Shown here: piece by piece, positions 48,890-57,548 of the stretch
How positions within the stretch are numbered: the stretch's first letter is position 1
Layout: each line of letters opens with the position of its first letter
Source: Prunella strophiata
Lineage: Eukaryota > Chordata > Aves > Passeriformes > Prunellidae
DNA length: 64,000 nucleotides
Direction: 5' to 3'
Assembly (NCBI GenBank): GCA_036583965.1
Contig: JAZBQD010000014.1
Location: forward strand, 49,419,626-49,483,625
Program-made: the position numbers and the translations under genes
Notes under the pieces: model-generated
The model's database searches: none
What the model was told of the DNA's origin: nothing
What the model saw: only the letters and a program-made list of their open reading frames with translations

Positions 48890-49115
48890 CTGCTACAGAA
48901 GGCAAGAGGAGTCAGATTGAGAAGGGAGAAGAGAGTAGGAACCATGGAAGGAAACAAGCAAGAGCGGGGAAAGCTCATGAGCAGATGCAGCAGTTTGGGG
49001 TGGATGGGAAAGTGAGGGAGCAGAGGCAGGGAAAACAGTAATCAGTGAAAGGGAAGAGGTGAATAAAGTCTGCAGGAAGAGATAGAGGTGATAGCAAAGT
49101 GAAAAAATAGAGGAA
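48890..49115 (+). repeat. Purine-rich tract
   Basis: The plus strand is dominated by G and A (many GGGAAG, GAGGAG and GAAGAG words) for about 225 bp. The complementary strand therefore encodes Ser/Leu/Pro-rich open frames (48721-48978 and 48893-49150), which I regard as artefacts of the bias. Confidence 0.6.
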
Positions 49116-49237
49116 TCAACATAGTTGGAGTGTCCAGAGCAGAAATTCAAGAGGCAGTTCCAGGGGATGGTGGCAGCACCTGCAGTTACACCCCACAGCC
49201 CTGATATCCCACGCTGTGTAGTCTGGTGTGTTGCAGC

Positions 49238-49253
49238 TTTTTTTTTTTTTTTT
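49238..49253. repeat. T16 homopolymer
   Basis: An uninterrupted T run followed by CCCC. No element is recognised. Confidence 0.85.
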
Positions 49254-50820
49254 CCCCTTTACTGAGTACAGAAGAAAAACAAGCAGGAAAAAAGTGTTCC
49301 CCTACACTAAACACATAACTTCTCCATCCAGTCAGTGGCACACTTTGCACCCTTTGAAGGGTTTTTCATTCTTACTTTGTCCTCACTCCCAAAGCACCAT
49401 TTATTCCAGCTCTCCATCCCTGCAGACAGGCAGGGGGCATCACTGCATCAAGGTGGGCACAGGATCTCAGTGTGCCTCTTGCTAGAAGGGTTCCAGTTTG
49501 TGTTTCATGTCAGCAACTTCTCTGGCCACAAAGGTCTGCTAGCTGACCTTGAGAGAGAGGCAGCTTCTTTGAGCTCCTTAACTGCAGGCCCTTCCCAGGA
49601 TGTGCCTTACCACAAATTTTTAACTGTATTTGTTGCCCTGAATGAATGGTCACATACATGCACACTTGTCCAATTCATCTAAATTCATATTTAATATTGT
49701 ATTAGCTTAAATACGTAAATAAACTATAGCCATAAACCATAGATAATAGCCAACACCAAAAGTGCACATTCCTGCTTGCATGAAAAGGGAAAGGAATCCA
49801 ATAATGGATTCCAACCTTGGAGTCTACAAGGAATCAGGTTTCTTTCTGAGTTGTCATGTAGGATTTTGGGGGTTTGCCTTTGATGTGAAAGTTGATGGGC
49901 TGATTCAGTAGCTTTTCCCTTCCTGATAATTTTTAGCTGACCTGTGCCTGAAGAACAGGGACCTGCTCAGCCACGAGACAGCCAAACTAGGGAGGTCTCA
50001 GCACCTATTTCCTCCCCACACCACTTTCATCAACTCGGATCCCTTTTTCCCTCCTGATTCTATTCATGAATGGGTTCAAACTGCTGTTCAATGCAAGTGT
50101 AATAAACAGGTTCTCTTCTCTGCTCCTTCTTTAGGGGTTTTTCCTAATTTGCACTCCTGTTGGTTTTTTTCATATGGCATTTTTCATTGGTGCAATCCTC
50201 CTGCCTTAAATGGCTTTCCTGTGAGATCACATTGCTCTCAGAACCATTACAAACACTGTAAATTGCACACCATAAAAAGTCTTCATTGTATTACACCTTC
50301 TCAAGCGCACACAATTCAGATTGCTTTTAACATTTTAGAGAAACCATGCACCATCTGGGGCAAGGGCATCACTGCTTTGTCTGAACCTGCTTCCCTCTTA
50401 TTTATTCTCAGTTTCATGCAACACTTCCCTGGTGTTTCATATACTGGGAAAACAATAATGATAAAAAAATAAAATACTCAGAAGGTATGAAATGCCAAGA
50501 TTAATTTTACTGTGGCAGTTTTAATCTCTTCCCTTTTGCCCTGCATATTTATGAAGTTTATTAAAAATCTTTGCTAATGCAGAGATTAACATTAGGTTGC
50601 TCACTGAGTACTCAAGCCCTCTCATTATGAATGAATAGCTAAACTTAATCCTCTGAAAACCAAGTAGTGCAAAAGTCAACACCCGTGTCATGAATCTATA
50701 ACATTGCCTCTTTACACAATGCTTGATGTGTATTCAAGCCTTTACCCTCATTGATGCTCAAGACCTCAGACTTCAGGGTAAGTTGAGTACTTTACTAACA
50801 CAGATTTGTGCTTAGATCCA
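49254..50820. other. Unique non-coding DNA
   Basis: A 115-codon plus-strand open frame at 49335-49682 overlaps another in a different frame. Neither has recognisable domains. No transposon is recognised. Confidence 0.45.
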
Positions 50821-50930
50821 ATATAACACAAAAGGCTATCTACAGTTTGTCTGTAATTAAACCTAAGCATATAACACACAAAGCTATCTGCAGTCTGTGT
50901 GTAGTTAAACCCACTCACACAAAGCTTATC
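50821..50930 (+). repeat. 48-bp tandem duplication, 2 copies plus a decayed partial third
   Basis: Copy 1 starts at 50821 and copy 2 at 50869, both with ATATAACACA followed by a GGCTATCTACAG / AGCTATCTGCAG box and CTGTAATTAAACC / GTGTAGTTAAACC. A partial third start (CACACAAAGCTTATC) follows at about 50915. Divergence between copies is roughly one base in eight, older than the 44-bp duplication at 11678. The repeat is visible as a repeated peptide in a short open frame here. Confidence 0.88.
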
Positions 50931-51733
50931 ACCCTCAGGAAACCATTATATCTTATTTTCTCTTGCCCCCAGGACTTTTCTCAAGAAATAGTAGAAGGAA
51001 AGTGAAGGACAATACTCATCAGTTTTCCACATGCATCTTGATGTTTTCTGTGGCTAGGAGATACCATATGTATTTATTTTGGGACCAAACATAAAATAAG
51101 TGCCAAGCAGCAATCAACACCAAAACTGTTTGTTTCAGTGCTACTTGGCAAGCCTTTAATAGAAAGAAAAGCCTGAATCTAGCCACAAGAATGAAATTTC
51201 TATATGAAAACTAAAGGATGCAAAACACAAACATAATAACATGAAAGTAGGATTGTGGGAACACTGAAAAATGAATGTCTTAATATATATTTGTTAAAAA
51301 AAAAATAATAAAGTTTATAGTTTTATCCTGATCACATGTTGGCAACTCCCAACACAAATGCTATAAATTCCCTTTTCCTGGTTAGGGATAGAATTGAGGC
51401 ACACATAGACCACAATTGTAAGTTGCTGACATCACTGTATACTTGCGGCTTTGAAAAAGTTTGGCAAACTCACAGAGTTATGAGTTTATCAGTTCTTGTA
51501 GACTCAACAGAGGTTACTAGTTCTTGGGAAACTTTCCCACACTATCTTCTCAGTGTACATTTTTCCTCTCCCCAGCCAGCTGTATTTTTCTACTCAGACA
51601 AATAGGTACTTGTAATTCTCATTCACACCAAGACCTCCAAAAATAACCCCACAAAAAGAGTCATTTATGAAGTAGAATTGTTGTAGAAAATTGTCAAGGT
51701 TTAAAAAGTCCTCCTCTTTCAGATAAATTTATG
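50931..51733. other. Unique AT-rich non-coding DNA
   Basis: Nothing recognised. Confidence 0.5.
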
Positions 51734-51765
51734 AATATATATACATATATAAATATATATATATG
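51734..51765. repeat. AT-rich dinucleotide-type repeat
   Basis: Interrupted (AT)n with ATAC and AAAT interruptions, self-complementary. Confidence 0.8.
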
Positions 51766-52068
51766 AAAGTATGCCAACACAGAGAGAAAACAAGTGTGGG
51801 CAGTGTGTTTATATGTACAGTGTGTTTTATTCATGTTTGAGTACACAATTTAAAGAGGCTAACATATTTTGTGTGGCTTTATAATGATCTGTTTTGGTAT
51901 TCTATCCACTCTTCAGCCTCACACCAATGAATAATCAACAAGGGATTAAATTAAAATCCAAACAACCTCTCTTGCATGTGCTGGAGGAAGTCAATGCCTC
52001 ATTCTGCCTGATGTGGATGTGCCCTGTGTATGAACTTGGCACATTAAAGCCTATGAGTTGAATACTGA

Positions 52069-52083
52069 TTTTTTTTTTTTTTT
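52069..52083. repeat. T15 homopolymer
   Basis: A T run immediately before the ancient-repeat-like segment. It may be coincidental. Confidence 0.8.
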
Positions 52084-52090
52084 CCCGTGG

Positions 52091-52160
52091 TGGGCTCTAT
52101 CCAGCTCCTACTAATGTCAGTGGGCACCTTTTCACTGACTTCAGTAGTGCTTTCAGCAGA
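52091..52160. repeat. Probable relic of an ancient palindromic amniote repeat
   Basis: CTACTAATGTCAGTG and CACTGACTTCAGTAG are 15-bp arms that match as inverted repeats at 13 of 15 positions around GGCACCTTTT. They are preceded by CTATCCAGCTC and followed by CTTTCAGCAG. From memory this matches an old amniote repeat made of TTGAAGTCAATGG-type arms flanked by ATCCTGCTC, common in reptiles and eroded in birds. The palindrome is directly visible. The family assignment is recollection and needs a library search. Confidence 0.4.
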
Positions 52161-52170
52161 TTTTTAATCT

Positions 52171-53082
52171 CTTTGATTTTAATAGGAATGTGCAGAAATC
52201 ATAAACCTAATGTTTGACCAGGTCTTTGGTATGAAGTGGTTTGTACCCATGAAGTTAATTTACTATTTACAGAATTTAAATTCAGAGCTCAAATAAATGT
52301 TATTTGCTGATACATAAACACAGTTTGACTGCTCAATGGTACAAAAATGTATTCAGCAAATCTGCTCTAGTCTTTACAGTGGAGTGTTTTCTGAAAGTTA
52401 AAGGCTATTTCTTAACGAGTTAAAAAAGCTTTCACAAAAAGAAAACACATGTATTTATTAATTTATTCCTTATGAGTCCATTTAGGGATCTGGAAACAAT
52501 TTAAGATTTTTAATCTTTTCCTTTTTTAAAAAAAAAAAGTGGTGCACTAACTCAGTCTTAAGACTACAGAAAACCTGAACACACATCCATTTATATCCAT
52601 TCACATCTATTAAGTTAAAGCTTTAATATATTTCTTTTACAAGGCAAAACTACTTAGAATATAAAGAATCTGAAAAAAAATTTTCATCTTAGTGACAAAT
52701 ATCAAGAAATGGGTTAAATCACCTGTTCAGTTGCATGGAAGACTCTGATCCTCTCTCCAGTTAATGTCACTGACATGCCGGGCAATAAAAGTTAAACAAT
52801 TGGATTGTAATGATTTATTCTCAAGTTCATATTCTGAGTTTCAGCCATGTGCCTGCCATTAATGTTAATAGGGGTTACACAGCCAAAGCCAATTTAATCA
52901 AGAACATTTTCCAGACTTAGAAACCTGTCATATGACAGAACATGCATTTTTGTTTTACTAATGAGATTATGGTTTGCAGTAGAAATTCACTGTGTCTTAA
53001 TGTGAGCAAAAAGAAGTAGGAGGAAGTGTACACAACAGATGCTGGGAAGATTGTTATTGCAAGGAATGAATTTTCACCACCA
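52171..53082. other. Unique AT-rich DNA
   Basis: No gene or transposon. Around 52740-52930 the sequence is repeat-free and of high complexity, with CAATTGGATTGTAATGATTT and similar words, and might be conserved non-coding DNA. Confidence 0.4.
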
Positions 53083-53168
53083 TGCAGGTTTTGGCTGGGT
53101 AATTTTCTCCCAGTAGCTGGTAGAGTACTGTGCTTGGAATTTATGATGAAAATAGTGTTGATAACACA

Positions 53169-53209
53169 GGATTACGGAATTGCAGATTGGGTAAATTTGG
53201 AAGGGACCT
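53169..53209 (-). mobile_element. 41-bp CR1 3'-end stub nested in the ERVL-like LTR
   Basis: Between GTTGATAACACA and CACTGATGTTTGAGTTG, which are contiguous in the LTR family as I remember it, lies an extra block. Read on the plus strand it contains GGATTACGGAATTGCAG and TTTGGAAGGGACCT, the reverse complement of the very 3' tip of CR1. It is flanked by ACACA on both sides (53164-53168 and 53210-53214), a plausible 5-bp target duplication. CR1 copies are usually 5'-truncated, and this would be an extreme case. It shows CR1 was active after this LTR inserted. Confidence 0.65.
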
Positions 53210-53523
53210 ACACACTGATGTTTGAGTTGTTGATGAGCAGTGATTACATAAAGTCAAGGAATTTTCAGCCTCTCACACCACCCCACCAGTGAGGAGGCTG
53301 GGGATGCACAAGAAGTTGTGATGATGACCCAGAGATGGAGACATGACCCAAACAGGCCAAAGGGATATGGTATCATGCTCAGAATAGTAATTAGGAGGAA
53401 AGTTGGCCAGGGGCAACTGCTCAGGGTCTAGGTGGGCATCAGTCAATGAGTGGTGAGCAATTGCATCGTGCTTGATTATTCTAATTCTTTTATCATTACT
53501 AATACTCTTTCTGTCTCTGTCCT

Positions 53524-53529
53524 AATAAA
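53524..53529 (+). promoter_or_regulatory. LTR polyadenylation signal AATAAA
   Basis: AATAAA sits in CCTAATAAACTGAC, at the position within this LTR family where the R-region polyadenylation signal is expected. It is the only intact transcription signal left in the element. Confidence 0.7.
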
Positions 53530-53659
53530 CTGACTTTTTCTCAACCCACAAATTTTACTTTTTTTTTTTCCCAGTTCCCTCCCCCATCCCACTGCAGGGG
53601 ATGGGGAAGGAGTGAGCAGCTGTGTAGTGTTCAGCTACCTGCTGGTTTAAAGCATGACA

Positions 53660-55308
53660 GCCACTAACAGCATGTTCTCCACACTTCACCCACAAAAATT
53701 AACTTGATGGGAAACAGGGCTCTGAAGCTGATGATTCAGACAAAGCTTAACACAACCAAGTCTTTTGAGACTGATGTGTCCAAGTTAAAATTATGCAAGC
53801 TCTTCCACCTATTTGAGGTAGAGTGAGAAACAGTAATTCTTGCAACGGAAAAAATTTCAGCTTTGTTTTGTTTTGATTTGCTCTTTTGTTCTGTAAAAAA
53901 GCACCTTGCTGGGGATGTCTAATATGCAGGAAGAGTTGAATTAGCTTTGTGAAGCAGTATGAGATCCCATCTCCTTCCTTCTTGAGCTTTTTTGACTGAG
54001 GGGAGACCAGTTTTCTGTTATAACCCAACAACTCAGTTTGAGCCCAGACTGAAAGGGAGCTGACCTGGACCAGAGCTAGGTGCATTGAAAGGGATGACTG
54101 AGGTGCTGATCTTCTTCAGCACCTTCTTAGAGCTGGTGCAGACAGGACTCATGGATGTGAGACATGATGCCTCTTCAAAATTATCACCTTGCTCAGAAAC
54201 TTGAGGTGAATTTCTAACAATGGTACTCATTCTGTGTGGTGCAGGAAGGAAAAGGCAGAGGAGTGGAGAATGTGTGTGTGTTCATCACTTAGCAAAGCCA
54301 CCTGGCAGCACAGAAAACAAAATATTGACAGGTCTGCCTCAGGTGCTGGAGTTGGGACTTCAGATCTATTGATCTTTGTTTCAAACAACTTAAACTACTT
54401 TGAGGGAAAGATGGTACCAAAATATAGTCTTGATTTCTTTCCTGAATTACATTTTGGAATGAAATTTCATTTGCATAAAGTACTTCCTATCAAAGAGGGA
54501 AAATAATACTATTTGTACCAAACAATTACTCCTATATCCTTCCGTCCAAAATTGTAGAATTTATTTTTCTTATGTTTCACCTTACAATAACCTTCAAATA
54601 TGTCTTTCAATGGATGTGGTTTCCAAATTGTTAATGATGCAAACTCTAAAATATTTCAAAGCAGAAGGAACATAAAATACATGATACCATTTTTTCTAAG
54701 CTGATAATCTAACTAATCCAATTTAATCAGCCAATAGTATTTCCATAACATTAAACAATTAACACTGTAGTGCCAATACCCCTTTTTCTCAAAGAAAAGA
54801 GAAAATGGAATGTAATGTTGCATGAACCTATCTTGGATATATTAAACTAAGAAATTAACTGAAAAATGAGTGATTTTTTTCCTTTTTGTAAAGTCAGCAA
54901 TAGTTTCTTACAGTGTCAATCATGCTTTAATTCATAAATCCCTTTACAACATCCTGCAGCTAGTTGAAAACATTGACATGAATTTTAAGTAATATGAAGC
55001 ATTAACTTTCTAGGGTCACTGTAGAAGATTACAGATCATATATGGACTGTAGAAGATTAAACATGAGCTCATTTGATAGCTCTAATCATGAAAAAAAAGC
55101 AAGGGCTTAACAGCTTTTCAGACTAATTAGAAAAAAGTGTCTGACAGGCTGATAGAACTTCCCTGAGTGTTTTCCTGTTTTGTTCTTTTCTCCCCAACAC
55201 CGCACAAAAGTCTTCCAATCATTTTTACCCTAGGTTATATCTAGACTGGTAAGCATTTTTATATGTAACAGTAGTACATGGTTGCAACCTCAAATACTGA
55301 AAACTGTT
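53660..55308. other. Unique non-coding DNA
   Basis: No retroviral internal region follows the LTR. A 112-codon minus-strand open frame (53747-54085) and an overlapping 65-codon frame (54033-54230) lie in moderately GC-rich sequence. Neither shows a recognisable domain. Confidence 0.45.
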
Positions 55309-55367
55309 CAAGTATTACATATATCACATATAAGTGTACAAGTATTACATATATTACAAGTATTACA
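55309..55367 (+). repeat. Short AT-rich direct repeats (CAAGTATTACA x3)
   Basis: CAAGTATTACATATAT starts at 55309. It recurs as CAAGTATTACATATAT at 55339 and CAAGTATTACA at 55357, giving spacings of 30 and 18 bp. This is a small irregular tandem array. Confidence 0.85.
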
Positions 55368-57221
55368 CTTTAATATTAACCAGGTGGCAATCACTGAACA
55401 TTGTAGCTGAGCAAGGACTCTCCACCAACTGTCTCCTGAGAAAAGGCTTCCAAAAATTGTGTTTTAAAGAGAAAGAGCATTTTAATTTTACCAGACAACT
55501 TTCTCTCTTCAAACTGCTGACAGAGGCCAATAGTGGCAACTGTCAGATGTACAGTCTTTACATTGATGAACAAACAAGCTCTGCTCTCACTCCACAGCTT
55601 TCATCTCTCTGTTTATGTAAAACATCTTTGCAGGTGTGATAAAACAGCAAAAGTCTCCCTGCATGCTCAACCACACTTCACACTGGTTTGCATTTCACCA
55701 GTTATAATTGTATATTTTTTATGATTGTAGCTTATCCTGGCATCACACAGATCATCTCACCAGCATTCCATTAATGTACACTGTGGCTTGCTTTGCTGTC
55801 CTCTGCAGGTAAATGTCTGAGATAGTCACATACAAGTCACATCCTTGTATATCTACAATTGAAGGAATCTCTGTTCCTCTTTGCTGGCAGTCCAACAATG
55901 AGCATTGTCTTATTTTGTGCATCCACTCAACAGCTCCTGACAGAAATGCTCTCTTATTATGTACCCTTACTGATACCTAACATACATTTTAAAGGAAGGT
56001 TTAAGTCTCATTAAGTCTACTTGTGGAAAAAAAAAAAACCCAGAACTGTTCCTTATTAGGTGAAAATGAAAAGTTTTGCAGCACTATTCTGACAGATCTC
56101 ATACCCAGAAATTGAGGCTATGCAGCTGCCTGTGATGGCCCAAAAGGTTTTCTCAAAGCCAGCCAGGGAGATTATTCCACTGCTAGGACTTCCTTGCCTT
56201 TTTAGGAAATACTGCAAGGCTTAGGCCTATGTGGTAGTTAAAGTAGCTACCCATAAATACTGATTTTAGGTCTTGCCATTACAACTGTATCATGGCTGCA
56301 ATCAGGGTTTTTTTTTCCACCAAAGGAATTTACAGTGCTGAACTTCTGCAGGTTGTGAAGGCAGATAATAAGAGTGAGAAACAGGAAGGCACTGAATGGA
56401 GTATTCCTCACCTCAGTATGGAGAAAAGCAAATATGCAGCTTTGTTCATTATTTTTTTTTTATTGCTGAGAATTAAATCTTCAGAAGTATAGCTTGTGTC
56501 TTAGGACATAATCACTCACTCTCCTCTCCCTGTTTTAGTGTCAGCATAAAGAAAATTGTGCAATAACACAGCAGGTGTTAAACATAATAATGTTCTACAC
56601 TAGAAAAACCTTTGACTAGTAACTAAATTAAGAGGAAATTGATGGAAAAGGTCTAACTGCTCTCCTGAATATCCAAGTCTGAATGATGATAAAGAATGCT
56701 CATTCATTCCTCCCATTTAGCTTAGGTAAATGAATTTCTGGGATCTGACCCAATTATTCTATTTCATTTCTGGAGATAACTTGGAACATGTCTAGATATG
56801 AAGAGATGCCAAAACACCCTAACTGAGACATTCATTTTTAATGCTCAGCTTCTCTGTTGAGTAATTTGGATTATACAATGCAGAGATCAGTAATTATCAG
56901 ATCTCAGTGAGCAGCTCTCTACTTTGCTTTGAAATTCCTTTTGTGCCTCTTGTTGCATTTAGACCAGTATGGATCTAAGGCTGAAAACTTACCTTTTAGA
57001 TTGTTTTGTGGATTTCATTGATACCCCCAGCTGTTCTGATTTCCAGTTTAGTGGTGTAAATTTCTACTGCCTTTCTACTGAGGGAAACCCTGCAAAATGT
57101 CTAAAACTATTTGAGTTGCATATAGGCATTCCATACGTTCTCTATCTGTGTGATTGAGAAATAAGGCTGATAGTATTTTAACATGAAGAAAGAAAGAAAC
57201 AGATCCTGTTTATGATACACC
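55368..57221. other. Unique AT-rich non-coding DNA
   Basis: Nothing recognised. A consensus-like minus-strand donor (CTTAC at 56987) lacks a credible acceptor. Confidence 0.5.
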
Positions 57222-57227
57222 ATCTTC
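57222..57227. repeat. Left target-site duplication ATCTTC
   Basis: This exact hexamer is repeated at 57543-57548 directly after the LTR, marking the insertion site. Confidence 0.85.
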
Positions 57228-57542
57228 TGTCATTATCAACACAGATAAGGTTACAAGTTGTATCAGCAAGCTCTGAAATGTTATCTTGCTGTAGGAAGTC
57301 CCATACCTTTTCACAAGTTCTGTTCCTAGCAGTGCTAACTCCATCCTCCTTCTTCACCACAGCACTGCTAACTGAATTCTGTCTCCTCCTATCTTCTTGG
57401 TCCCTCCTTTTATACTCCTCAGTGTCATTAGCTATATCTGTGCCCTATTAAGGGCACACCTGCTCCAAATCTTAATAATTAGAACAGCTGCAACTCTTTA
57501 GGGGGTGATATTGCCTAATTGCCTTTAGCACTCTCTCCCACA
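57228..57542 (-). mobile_element. Solo LTR of an endogenous retrovirus, probably class II (ERVK-like), minus orientation
   Basis: The 315-bp element starts TGTCATTATC and ends CTCTCCCACA on the plus strand, giving TG...CA ends with matching TGT/ACA trinucleotides. A perfect 6-bp direct duplication ATCTTC flanks both ends. On the minus strand a canonical TATAAAAGG box lies at 57406-57414, about 128 bp from the upstream end, as expected for an LTR U3 region. The U3 also holds a 7-bp palindrome, GTGCCCT-atta-AGGGCAC (57440-57457). Six-bp duplications are typical of class II retroviruses, whereas ERVL and most class I elements make 5 or 4 bp. No internal region is attached, so this is a solo LTR. 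The intact duplication suggests it is younger than the LTR at 53083. A 79-codon plus-strand and a 60-codon minus-strand open frame overlap it and are not genes. Confidence 0.85.
57406..57414 (-). promoter_or_regulatory. TATA box of the solo LTR
   Basis: CCTTTTATA on the plus strand is TATAAAAGG on the minus strand, a textbook TATA box placed properly inside the LTR. It could still drive minus-strand transcription toward lower coordinates, though no gene is recognised there. Confidence 0.75.
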
Positions 57543-57548
57543 ATCTTC
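57543..57548. repeat. Right target-site duplication ATCTTC
   Basis: Exact copy of 57222-57227, immediately after the terminal CA of the LTR. Confidence 0.85.

Larger units (their letters stand above)
53083..53659 (+). mobile_element. Solo LTR of an endogenous retrovirus, ERVL-like, plus orientation
   Basis: I recognise the word order of a songbird-type ERVL LTR: GGTTTTGGCTGGGT near the start, GTAGCTGGTA, GTTGATAACACA, AAGTCAAGGAATTTTCAGCC, GAGGAGGCTGGGGATGCACA, GGCCAAAGGGATATGGTATC, CATGCTCAGAATAG, GGTGAGCAATTGCATCGTGC, CCTAATAAACTGAC, TTCTCAACCCACAAATTTTA, TCCCCCATCCCACTGCAGGG, GAGTGAGCAGCTGTGTAGTG and a final GTTTAAAGCATGACA. The element begins TG and ends CA. AATAAA at 53524-53529 is the expected polyadenylation signal. 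The usual TATA box is mutated. No primer-binding site or internal gene region follows, so it is a solo LTR left by recombination between the two LTRs of a provirus. A clean 5-bp target duplication is not visible (both flanks contain CCAC), which fits an old insertion. Confidence 0.85.

Noticed and set aside
53747..54230. Adjacent 112- and 65-codon minus-strand frames after the ERVL-like LTR, considered as retroviral internal sequence
   Set aside because: No retroviral motif is seen. Orientation is opposite to the LTR and no primer-binding site follows the LTR.
56945..57060. Minus-strand GTAAGTTT donor at about 56987
   Set aside because: The only nearby AG is preceded by purine-rich DNA, so no credible exon can be drawn.
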